Under the pieces are notes generated by a model, which saw nothing but the letters and a program-made list of their open reading frames with translations, was not told the origin of the DNA and searched no databases. A DNA stretch of 64,000 bases from an uncultured Deferribacteres bacterium (GTDB lineage Bacteria; Zhuqueibacterota; JdFR-76; DREG01): assembly GCA_913009825.1 (NCBI GenBank), contig CAJVYQ010000003.1:1-64000 (forward strand). The letters run 5' to 3'. This document shows positions 18,230 through 25,311 of this stretch, in pieces. Each line of letters starts with the position of its first letter. Position 1 is the stretch's first letter. Position numbers and translations under genes: made by a program.

Positions 18230-19111
18230 CTACTCTTTTGCAGTAACGGAAGACAGTTTCATTTGATGATAGCCGATCAGTTTATAAACCAATTTTGCAG
18301 TCAGAAAATCGGCGGCATGGAAATTGGCCTGCGGCGCTAATTCCATCACATCGAAGCCGACGACCTGTTTTGCAGAAAACAGTTTTCTCAGAAACCGGAG
18401 CGTTTCCCGCCAGAAGAATCCGCCCGGCTCCGGCGTTCCCGTGGCCGGCATGATGGACGGATCGAAAAAATCCACATCGATGGTAACATAGACAGGCTCC
18501 TGCACGGCGGCCAGCGCCTCCTCTTCCCAGCCGGCGTCTTCCCGCATCCGACAGGCAAACCAGACCGGCAGACGCTCCCGGCGAATCAGGTCCGCCTCCT
18601 GCCGGGAAAGAGAGCGAATTCCGATGCCCACGGCAGGTACCATCTCGTGGATTCTCGCCATGACACAGGCATGATTCAGGGGAGAACCCCGGTAGCTTTG
18701 GCGCAGGTCCGCATGAGCATCCAGTTGCAAGATAGTCAGTTGCGGATATTTTTGCCGGTACGCCCGAATCAAAGAAAAAGAAACAGAATGCTCTCCGCCC
18801 AAACCAATGACAAACCGGTCTTCATCCAGCAAAGAAACAACCTGATCCGTAATTTCGGCAAAACAGGTTTCCGTCGGTTTGTCAGCCGGGAACCGTAAAC
18901 CGGGATGTGTGGCAATTCCACTTCGGAACGGTTCGGCGTTTAATTCTTCATCGTACAATTCAACCTGTTGTGATGCGATGAGAATGGCCTCCGGGCCGAA
19001 TCCGGTTCCTTTGCCATAAGTAGTGGTGCGTTCGAAAGGCACAGTATAAATGCAATAGCGGGATTGTGAGAGACCGGAATATTCCGGCTCCAAACCCAAA
19101 AAATTAACCAT
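18230..19111 (-). CDS. speB: Agmatinase (ureohydrolase family)
   Basis: Binuclear manganese ureohydrolase, predicted to split agmatine into putrescine and urea. The 293-residue protein has the metal motifs GGEHS (H108), DAHADLR (D131, H133, D135) and TIDVDFFDP (D212, D214). It also has PATGTPEPGG, which favours agmatinase over arginase. Formiminoglutamase (HutG) is a related possibility given hutI downstream, but the GTGTPEPGG-type loop argues for agmatinase. Its likely partner is PdaD, encoded 1.8 kb away, giving an arginine-agmatine-putrescine route. The start is at GGGAG-ATG. Confidence 0.85.
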   Translation of the reverse strand: MVNFLGLEPEYSGLSQSRYCIYTVPFERTTTYGKGTGFGPEAILIASQQVELYDEELNAEPFRSGIATHPGLRFPADKPTETCFAEITDQVVSLLDEDRFVIGLGGEHSVSFSLIRAYRQKYPQLTILQLDAHADLRQSYRGSPLNHACVMARIHEMVPAVGIGIRSLSRQEADLIRRERLPVWFACRMREDAGWEEEALAAVQEPVYVTIDVDFFDPSIMPATGTPEPGGFFWRETLRFLRKLFSAKQVVGFDVMELAPQANFHAADFLTAKLVYKLIGYHQMKLSSVTAKE

Positions 19112-19314
19112 TATTCTCCCTTACTCAAAAAAATGGGAATTGAGTTGAATGGTGCAAAAACAGTATGTTTGATTTTATGCCCTTTCCGTACCAACAAACT
19201 TCTACTTTGATTTTAAAATTTCCGCTAACTATTTCTGAAAAAATTGTTTATTGAATTCACAAAAGCAGAATATCGATTATCCAGAATTTCAGCTCTTGCT
19301 TAGCCTAATCAAAT

Positions 19315-20007
19315 TTAATGAGCGCGATTGGATAAATCTTTCAGTTTAAGATCGAGTTTCCTTTTCTTTTCTTCCAGCTTTTTTGCCATATTATTCTGAA
19401 AACGATCCCAAATATTAGGTTTTACAATTTTCCTCAGGCGCTTCGTTAATGGATGTCCGGGATCAATTAGTTTAAGAGTGTTGAGAAACAACATTGCGGT
19501 TTTCCTATCACCTGTTCTGGCAAAATATTCTCCTACAACGCCGTTAAAAGCCACAAATTCAGTGATATAAAATTTATCACGATCAGGGTAAATCATTTTC
19601 AAATCGTATTTTCTATCAAATATTTCGGGTATCTTATCTAATTCACCTTTTTCCAAACAAATCTGAGCATAATTAATGAGAGCGAAAAGATAATGGGGAT
19701 GTTTTTTATAATTTTCCAACACAACCCTTTCGGCATTTTCAAAATCCTTTAAGAGTGAATAAGCTTTCATCAAATAATTATAAAGAAACGGCGCATCCGG
19801 ATATTCTTTAATCTTCGCTTTAATTACCGGTATAGCTTTTCCCGGATCTGAATGAGCCAGATGGAAGAGATCTTCAATTTCCGTTTTCACATGCCGGGGT
19901 AGTTTTTCATAGAAAGGCTTAGAAATCGGTTCATAAGTTATTTCATACGAAAGAGTAAGGAAACTTTTCTGATTTTTGGTATTTTTTGATCTTTTGGATT
20001 TTTTCAT
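19315..20007 (-). CDS. Uncharacterised TPR-like protein
   Basis: A 230-residue protein without signal peptide. Residues about 55-185 carry helical TPR-like pairs (PVIKAKIKEYPDAPFLYNYL and FALINYAQICLEKGELD). The N-terminus and C-terminus are strongly basic (KKSKRSKNTKN and KKLEEKKRKLDLKLKDL), suggesting RNA, DNA or ribosome contact. Catalytic motifs are absent. It is AT-richer than its neighbours and is separated from them by non-coding gaps, so it is probably transcribed alone. The function is unknown. Confidence 0.65.
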   Translation of the reverse strand: MKKSKRSKNTKNQKSFLTLSYEITYEPISKPFYEKLPRHVKTEIEDLFHLAHSDPGKAIPVIKAKIKEYPDAPFLYNYLMKAYSLLKDFENAERVVLENYKKHPHYLFALINYAQICLEKGELDKIPEIFDRKYDLKMIYPDRDKFYITEFVAFNGVVGEYFARTGDRKTAMLFLNTLKLIDPGHPLTKRLRKIVKPNIWDRFQNNMAKKLEEKKRKLDLKLKDLSNRAH

Positions 20008-20146
20008 TTCATTAATATTATCTACATGACGATTCTATGATATAGTGATATGAACCTTAACCTGAACTAACCACCGGAAACAAAGTTGCAGGAAACCACC
20101 AATCCGAAACCAAAACCGGACAAAAAAATAGAAAACCAACAGCGGT

Positions 20147-20707
20147 TCAGTGAAGGTTGTTTTCTTCATCGGCATTCAATTCTTCGAATCCTTCTTCAAT
20201 AATCGAATCCAAAATCTCAACGAGTAATATTTGACTACTGTTCAACGCGATCGTTTCTCCATCGATATCATCAAAACAATAAAACTCATTTTCTGCAAAA
20301 AAACCACTATCCAGTGCAAGAGCCAGGTTGGCGCCAAATACCGGTTCTTCTATCCCAATGGAGGTTGGTTGGCTGCAGGATTCAAAATATACTTCAATAT
20401 CCCCTCTTGAAAAACTATCGTCTTCCGCTCTGACATGTTGATGAGGTTCCCATAAATAATTAACAACTTGAACGGCCGGGAGACAAATGAACACTTGAAA
20501 TTCTTCTTTAGTTTTTAACCAATAATACAGAGTCGATCTGATATTAAAATTTATCGATTTTGAATCTTCAAGTTTGTTCTTAAACTTAAAACTTTCTTCT
20601 TCTGAAACATTGTATTCAAATTGTCTATCGATAGATTTTAATTTTAGCACGACATAATATTTGTATAATTCTTTATGCCCATTATTATTTTTTTCGGTTG
20701 CCTCCAT
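20147..20707 (-). CDS. Uncharacterised protein
   Basis: A 186-residue acidic, soluble protein I do not recognise. The N-terminal half contains mixed strands (KYYVVLKLKSIDRQFEYNV); the C-terminus is acidic (IIEEGFEELNADEENN). There is no signal peptide, membrane helix or known motif. The ATG at 20707 has AAGGG five bases upstream; a GTG at 20713 is less likely. It is AT-rich, like the TPR-like gene downstream, which may indicate a common acquisition. A MITE lies directly upstream. Confidence 0.6.
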   Translation of the reverse strand: MEATEKNNNGHKELYKYYVVLKLKSIDRQFEYNVSEEESFKFKNKLEDSKSINFNIRSTLYYWLKTKEEFQVFICLPAVQVVNYLWEPHQHVRAEDDSFSRGDIEVYFESCSQPTSIGIEEPVFGANLALALDSGFFAENEFYCFDDIDGETIALNSSQILLVEILDSIIEEGFEELNADEENNLH

Positions 20708-20743
20708 GATCACCCTTTATTTACAATTAAAAGAAAAAGTTTT

Positions 20744-20923
20744 GTAACTACTCAGGTATGCTCCATGAATTAGCTGTAATCACGCTTCGACTCTGCTCAG
20801 CATGGCTATTAAAGCCGGCCTGAGCCCTTTCGTCAAGTTTGTCCTGAGCTTGTCGAAGGGCTCAGGATAAACTCAGTCGAGAGCTTACTGAGATACAAAC
20901 GAATGGCTTACCTGAATCGTGAC
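20744..20923. mobile_element. MITE, GTAACTATTCAGGT family, subtype B
   Basis: 180-bp copy with left end GTAACTACTCAGGT and right end ACCTGAATCGTGAC. The flanks AAAGTTTT and AGATATTT agree at five of eight positions, so the duplication is decayed or absent. The interior holds the hairpin-forming CCTGAGCTTGTCGAAGGGCT segment. It lies between pdaD and the uncharacterised gene. Confidence 0.75.
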
Positions 20924-20930
20924 AGATATT

Positions 20931-21479
20931 TTAACTAATCATCACGGCCGCCGATACTACGGTGGTCCACTGGCCGTTCACTTCTCCCAGAGCTGTTTGC
21001 GTAATATTGCGGGTCTTGACAATCTGGCCGCTGATTTTCCACTGTTCCCGCTTTTCGTCCCAGCTTTTTTGCGGGTCGAACTGTACCCCTAAAATGGTGG
21101 CCAGCATTTCGGCGGCAAGGTCTTCCACGTAATCGCCGGCGCGTTTTTCATTTTCACCAAAGCTGTGATGTTCGGAGAGATATCCGTAGCGATTCCGGTC
21201 AGTGGGAATGGCCAGGCCAACGGAAGCGGCAATCAAACGGCGCGCTTCATTGGTCCGGTTTTCACTGATAACACAGGGAATAATCTGGCCGGGAGATAAT
21301 TTTTTCAAGCCGGCCGCTTTGGAGATCACCTTACAATGCGGCGGGAAAATACTGGAAACCCGTACCAGATTAAATTGGGCAATTCCGCCATCACGCAATG
21401 CCATTTCAAAGCTGGTTAATCTTTCCCGGTGCCGCCCGACACCGCGGGTCAAAAATATTTCTTTGGGAGTGCTGAACAT
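20931..21479 (-). CDS. pdaD: Pyruvoyl-dependent arginine decarboxylase
   Basis: Decarboxylates arginine to agmatine using a self-generated pyruvoyl group. From ATG at 21479 the protein has 182 residues. FNLVRVSSIFPPHC contains the self-cleavage site between S42 and S43, as in Methanocaldococcus PdaD. ASVGLAIPTDRNRYGYLSE and the C-terminal VNGQWTTVVSAAV also match. The start follows homology to family N-termini (FSTPKEIFLTRGVGRH); a frame extending to 21551 would overlap pyrC. It lies 25 bp after pyrC, so it rides on the pyrimidine operon, with agmatinase acting next in the pathway. Confidence 0.92.
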   Translation of the reverse strand: MFSTPKEIFLTRGVGRHRERLTSFEMALRDGGIAQFNLVRVSSIFPPHCKVISKAAGLKKLSPGQIIPCVISENRTNEARRLIAASVGLAIPTDRNRYGYLSEHHSFGENEKRAGDYVEDLAAEMLATILGVQFDPQKSWDEKREQWKISGQIVKTRNITQTALGEVNGQWTTVVSAAVMIS

Positions 21480-21504
21480 GTTCGATATTCTTATAATTTT
21501 CAAA

Positions 21505-22800
21505 TCAGTTTTCTTCGTTCCGGTACCATTTGCCCCGGTTAAAAACGCCAAAAGATTTTCCCGCTAACTGCCAGCCATGGAAAGGAGTATTGCGCGACTT
21601 GGACTTAAATTTGAATTTATCCACAGTCCAGTTGGTTTCTGTGTCTATGACGGTGAAATTTGCTTTTTCACCGGCCTTGAAAAGAGGAAGCGGCAGATTG
21701 ACTATTTTTCTGGGTGTAACGGACATTCTCGCCGCCATCTGCGGCAGAGTCAGATATCCCTTTTTAATCAAAAAAGTAGTCACAAGTCCCACTGCTGTTT
21801 CCAATCCCACCATACCGGGAGCCGCCAGTCCGAACTCTACATCCTTCTCCTCGATGGCCTGGGGCGCATGATCTGTAGCAATGGCGTCGATGGTGCCGTC
21901 CTTCAATCCGGCAATAATTTCCGCCACATCTGCCGCGGTTCTGATGGGCGGATTAACCCGCAAATTGGTATCGAAACTTTTCACCGCATCATCGGTCAGG
22001 GTAAAATGGTGGGGGCAGGCTTCCGCGGTCACAGAAATCCCCTTTGTTTTCGCCTGCCGTACCAGTTCCACCGCGCGACCGCTTGAAATATGGGCGATGT
22101 GAACATGTCCACCGGTGAATTCGGCCATCATTAAATCGCGGGCGACAATCAAATCTTCCGCCACCGCCGGAACCGCGGGAATTCCCAGAGAGGTGGAAAC
22201 AACCCCTTCGTTCATCTTTTTATCGGTTGCCAGGGATAGATCCTCGCAATGATCGATGATGGGTACATGGAACATTTTACTGTATTCCAAAGCGAAGCGC
22301 ATCATTTCCGCCGTAGAAACCGAAGCACCGTCATCTGAAAAAGCAACCGCGCCGGCTTCCATCATATCGCCCATCTCCGCCAATTCGCTGCCGGCGCGTT
22401 CTTTGGTCACTGCGCCGATGGGATGAACTGCGACAAGATGGGATTTTGCCTGATTGTTAATAAATTCCACTACGCCGCGGTGATCGATGGCCGGATTTGT
22501 ATTGGGCATGCAGCAAATTTCCGTGAAGCCGCCGGCCATAGCCGCATTGGCTCCGGTCTCGATGGTTTCTTTGTCTTCTCTGCCGGGTTCGCGCAGATGC
22601 ACATGTAAATCGACAAATCCGGGAAACAGATGCTTTCCCTGCAAATTTACCTTCTTCCCGCGGAAAGATTCCGGCTTAATTTTACCGATTTCTTTTATAA
22701 TTCCAGCGTCAACCACCAAATCCTTGTCCCTGAAAGAACGACTTTTATGGTTGTAAACCAGTCCGCCATAAAAGAGGAATAAACCGGATTCTGTTTTCAT
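21505..22800 (-). CDS. pyrC: Dihydroorotase
   Basis: Zinc enzyme of pyrimidine synthesis that cyclises carbamoyl-aspartate to dihydroorotate. The 431-residue protein belongs to the long (class I) dihydroorotase group: DLHVHLREPGREDKETI carries the first metal histidines, followed by CCMPNTNPAID, IDHCED, HIAHISS and AIATDHAPQ. All metal ligands appear intact, so it is likely active rather than a PyrC-prime pseudoenzyme. AAAGGA precedes the ATG. It starts 39 bp after pyrB and continues into pdaD. Confidence 0.95.
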   Translation of the reverse strand: MKTESGLFLFYGGLVYNHKSRSFRDKDLVVDAGIIKEIGKIKPESFRGKKVNLQGKHLFPGFVDLHVHLREPGREDKETIETGANAAMAGGFTEICCMPNTNPAIDHRGVVEFINNQAKSHLVAVHPIGAVTKERAGSELAEMGDMMEAGAVAFSDDGASVSTAEMMRFALEYSKMFHVPIIDHCEDLSLATDKKMNEGVVSTSLGIPAVPAVAEDLIVARDLMMAEFTGGHVHIAHISSGRAVELVRQAKTKGISVTAEACPHHFTLTDDAVKSFDTNLRVNPPIRTAADVAEIIAGLKDGTIDAIATDHAPQAIEEKDVEFGLAAPGMVGLETAVGLVTTFLIKKGYLTLPQMAARMSVTPRKIVNLPLPLFKAGEKANFTVIDTETNWTVDKFKFKSKSRNTPFHGWQLAGKSFGVFNRGKWYRNEEN

Positions 22801-22839
22801 GATGTTTCCTTTATTTTATTGGGGTAAACGACTTGAGAT

Positions 22840-23778
22840 TTACTCCGGCACTTCAGATCGTTCACTTCCCATTACATGATACAGAACTGCCATCCGTACC
22901 GCCACACCGTTGGTTACCTGGTGGAGAATCACGGACTGTTTGCTGTCGGCTACATCCGAATCAATTTCCACGCCCCGGTTGATGGGACCGGGATGCATAA
23001 TAACAACACCGGGGTCTAATTTTTTCAACCGTTCCCGGGTGATGCCAAACAGATTGCGGTACTCGCGCAGACTGGGCAGCAGTCCCTTCCCCTGCCGTTC
23101 CAACTGGATGCGCAGCACGTTGATCACATCGGCGTTTTTTATTGCCTCATCCAGATCGGAATATACCCGCACCCCCAGCGATTCCGCCTGATACGGCAGC
23201 AGCGTGCCCGGGCCGCAAATGGAAACATCGGCGCCCATGGTATTAAGGCCGAAAATATTAGACCTGGCAACCCGGCTGTGGGAAATATCACCGACGATGA
23301 GAACTTTGAGGCCGTCAAAAGAACCGAATTTTTCATAAAGAGTAAGCAGGTCCAGTAAACCCTGGGTCGGATGTTCATGAGCGCCATCTCCGGCATTGAT
23401 GATGGATGCATTCAGCCAATTTGCCAAAAAATGCGGCGCACCGGGATAAGAATGACGTATCACCACAATATCAATTTTCATCGCTTCGATATTGCGTGCC
23501 GTATCCTTCAGAGTTTCCCCTTTCTTTACACTGGATGTGGAGGATGAAAAATTCACCGTATCCGCGGAAAGACGCTTTTCCGCTAATTCAAAAGATATCC
23601 GCGTCCGCGTGGAAGGTTCAAAAAAGAGATTGACAACCGTAACGCCCCGCAGCGCAGGAACTTTTGGAATAGGTCGCTGTAAAATCTCCTTAAAAGAAAG
23701 CGCCGAATCTAAAATGGTCTGGATATCTTCCCGGGAAACGCCTTCCAGACCTAACAAGTGTTTTCGATTCGATGACAT
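22840..23778 (-). CDS. pyrB: Aspartate carbamoyltransferase catalytic subunit
   Basis: Joins carbamoyl phosphate and aspartate in the committed step of pyrimidine synthesis. From ATG at 23778 (AAGGA upstream) it has 312 residues. The carbamoyl-phosphate loop is [12 protein letters not shown] (S56-R60), followed by [18 protein letters not shown] and, near the C-terminus, [15 protein letters not shown]. An in-frame extension to 23811 has no ribosome site. No pyrI regulatory subunit is present; the chain length matches PyrR-controlled, unregulated catalytic trimers. The pyrR gene lies upstream beyond a MITE. Confidence 0.95.
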   Translation of the reverse strand: MSSNRKHLLGLEGVSREDIQTILDSALSFKEILQRPIPKVPALRGVTVVNLFFEPSTRTRISFELAEKRLSADTVNFSSSTSSVKKGETLKDTARNIEAMKIDIVVIRHSYPGAPHFLANWLNASIINAGDGAHEHPTQGLLDLLTLYEKFGSFDGLKVLIVGDISHSRVARSNIFGLNTMGADVSICGPGTLLPYQAESLGVRVYSDLDEAIKNADVINVLRIQLERQGKGLLPSLREYRNLFGITRERLKKLDPGVVIMHPGPINRGVEIDSDVADSKQSVILHQVTNGVAVRMAVLYHVMGSERSEVPE

Positions 23779-23850
23779 GAGTTTTCCTTTTTTGATTTCA
23801 GGATCGGGCAAAAGCCGGCATGCCGATTTTTTTATTTCAATGAAAGCAAT

Positions 23851-24010
23851 ATAACTATTCAGGTCGCCTGAGAGTGAACCCTCAGGCTAAGACATGAAAG
23901 CATCCTGAAGGATGCTATCGTAAATAGGACGCTTTAGCGCCCTTTTATTTCTTAGCCTTGTCGTTCACGGCAAGGCGAAAAAGATTGAAAGAAAACACCT
24001 GAATAGTTAC
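23851..24010. mobile_element. MITE subtype A with exact 8-bp duplication, between pyrR and pyrB
   Basis: 160-bp element with left end ATAACTATTCAGGT and right end ACCTGAATAGTTAC. It is flanked by AAAGCAAT on both sides (23843-23850 and 24011-24018). The interior matches the element at the start of the window in inverted orientation. It splits pyrR from pyrB within what is probably one transcription unit. Confidence 0.9.
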
Positions 24011-24147
24011 AAAGCAATATTTTATTCTGTTGAAAAAACAGACGGTTTGTTGTCAATCTATTTACCTACCAAAACAGCTTATTCGGCATTAAAAACAATC
24101 TTTATCAAAGGGCGAAAACGTATCACTTCACTAACTTTAGCTCACTT

Positions 24148-24699
24148 TTAATAACTCTGCTGTTCCACTTCTACCAGATAGACTGCATCTTCTTCGTCTT
24201 CTTCGCTCATTTTGACACGAATTTCTTCATCCGGGGACGTAGGCACATTTTTGCCGACAAAATCCGGCCGAATGGGCAGCTCTCTGTGGCCGCGGTCGAT
24301 TAAAACAGCAAGTAAAATTCTGGCCGGCCGGCCGAAGTCCACCAGAGCGTCCATTGCAGCACGAATGGTGCGACCGGTGTAGAGTACATCGTCGATTAAT
24401 ACCAGGGTCATTTTATCCAGGTTGAAGGAGATATCCGAAATATGAACAATGGGCTGTTTGAATTTAAAATCGTCCCGGTAAAGAGTAACGTCCAGTTTAC
24501 CACAAGGAACCGTTTTGTTTTCGATTTCGGAAATTTTACCGGCGAGCCGTTTGGCCAGATGTGCACCGCGGGTTGGTACGCCGATGATGGCGAGATTCTC
24601 GACACCTTTATTCTGTTCTAATACTTCATGGGCAAGGCGTGTGATCGTGCGGGAAAGATCCGTTGCATTCATCAATTGGGTTTTGATCCGTTTTACCAT
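24148..24699 (-). CDS. pyrR: Pyrimidine operon regulator and uracil phosphoribosyltransferase PyrR
   Basis: RNA-binding attenuation protein that, when loaded with UMP, favours transcription termination in the pyr leader; many members also have uracil phosphoribosyltransferase activity. From ATG at 24699 (AGAGGATAAC upstream) it has 183 residues. The PRPP loop LVLIDDVLYTGRTIRAAMD and the family motifs GVPTRGAHLAKRL and DITLYRDD-type segment (DVTLYRDDF) are intact. The C-terminal tail (SPDEEIRVKMSEEDEEDAV) is acidic and somewhat long. The track-long form from 24765 starts inside the leader terminator and is rejected. Confidence 0.95.
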   Translation of the reverse strand: MVKRIKTQLMNATDLSRTITRLAHEVLEQNKGVENLAIIGVPTRGAHLAKRLAGKISEIENKTVPCGKLDVTLYRDDFKFKQPIVHISDISFNLDKMTLVLIDDVLYTGRTIRAAMDALVDFGRPARILLAVLIDRGHRELPIRPDFVGKNVPTSPDEEIRVKMSEEDEEDAVYLVEVEQQSY

Positions 24700-24721
24700 G
24701 TTATCCTCTGCTTTTAGACAT

Positions 24722-24811
24722 AAAAAAACCTCCGGTACAACAAGAACAATCCGGAGGTAATCCAAATTCCCAATTGCCCCTTACCGATCTCTCCGGATTG
24801 GTTTAAAGGGG
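24722..24811 (-). promoter_or_regulatory. PyrR-dependent transcription attenuator
   Basis: All parts of a PyrR attenuator can be read on the minus strand. An anti-antiterminator hairpin (24811-24777) closes with CCCCTT/AAGGGG and ACC/GGT around AATCCGGAGAGAT. That loop matches 12 of 14 positions of the PyrR site ARUCCNGNGAGGYU as I remember it. A terminator (24758-24722) has arms ACCTCCGG/CCGGAGGT and a run of seven T. The antiterminator would pair AATCCGGAG with CTCCGGATT, which destroys both other hairpins. Confidence 0.88.
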
Positions 24812-24830
24812 TACAAATTTTTCGGTCTTC

Positions 24831-24859
24831 ATTTTACAATTTAATTCAGCAAAAGTCAA
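24831..24859 (-). promoter_or_regulatory. Sigma-70-type promoter of pyrR
   Basis: TTGACT (24859-24854) and TAAAAT (24836-24831) are separated by exactly 17 bp. The expected transcription start near 24824 lies just ahead of the PyrR attenuator. Confidence 0.75.
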
Positions 24860-25084
24860 GGGCTATTTACGTAAAAAGGAAAAAATTGAAACGGACCGGG
24901 ATAAGACAAAATTATGTTGAAAATTATTTTATCACACCGTATTTCAATGTTTTTGAATTGGGGGATGTAAAATTTGTATTCGTTGACAACACAAAAAATT
25001 TACTGTTTCTCTGCATCAATTTTTTAGTGAGGCGAGAGAAATGTTCGGGGATAACAAACCGCTCGGCAAAAAGGAGTTCTTAAA

Positions 25085-25186
25085 AACCGTTAAACCGGTT
25101 AAAATCGGTGCGGTTATCTCATTAATACCTGACTTAAGTAATGTGTTAATAAAAGGTTACAAATTAATAAACCGTTTCAACGGTTT
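25085..25186. promoter_or_regulatory. Candidate operator palindromes upstream of the symporter gene
   Basis: AAACCGTTTCAACGGTTT (25169-25186) is a perfect 8-2-8 palindrome. A second palindromic core AACCGGTT lies near 25094. They occupy the non-coding stretch 24860-25311 between divergent pyrR and the symporter/hexosaminidase pair. The shape fits a LacI-type repressor site, but no such regulator is in this window. No other feature is evident in the gap. Confidence 0.35.
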
Positions 25187-25311
25187 CCCGGGCATATTCT
25201 CTGCCTGAAAGAGAGAGATGACCGGCACTTCAATGAAATTCTTGATTTTCTTGCAAATATAATGTAACTTTCACGAATCTGAACCAAATCAATGAAAATG
25301 GAGACGGTTTT

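Noticed and set aside
18230-19111. Formiminoglutamase (HutG) linked to hutI
   Set aside because: The ATGTGTPEPGG-type loop and overall pattern match agmatinase better, and PdaD supplies its substrate.
24886-25083. 65-codon open frame between pyrR and the symporter gene
   Set aside because: It overlaps the upstream edge of the pyrR promoter region, has no ribosome site and no similarity I recognise.
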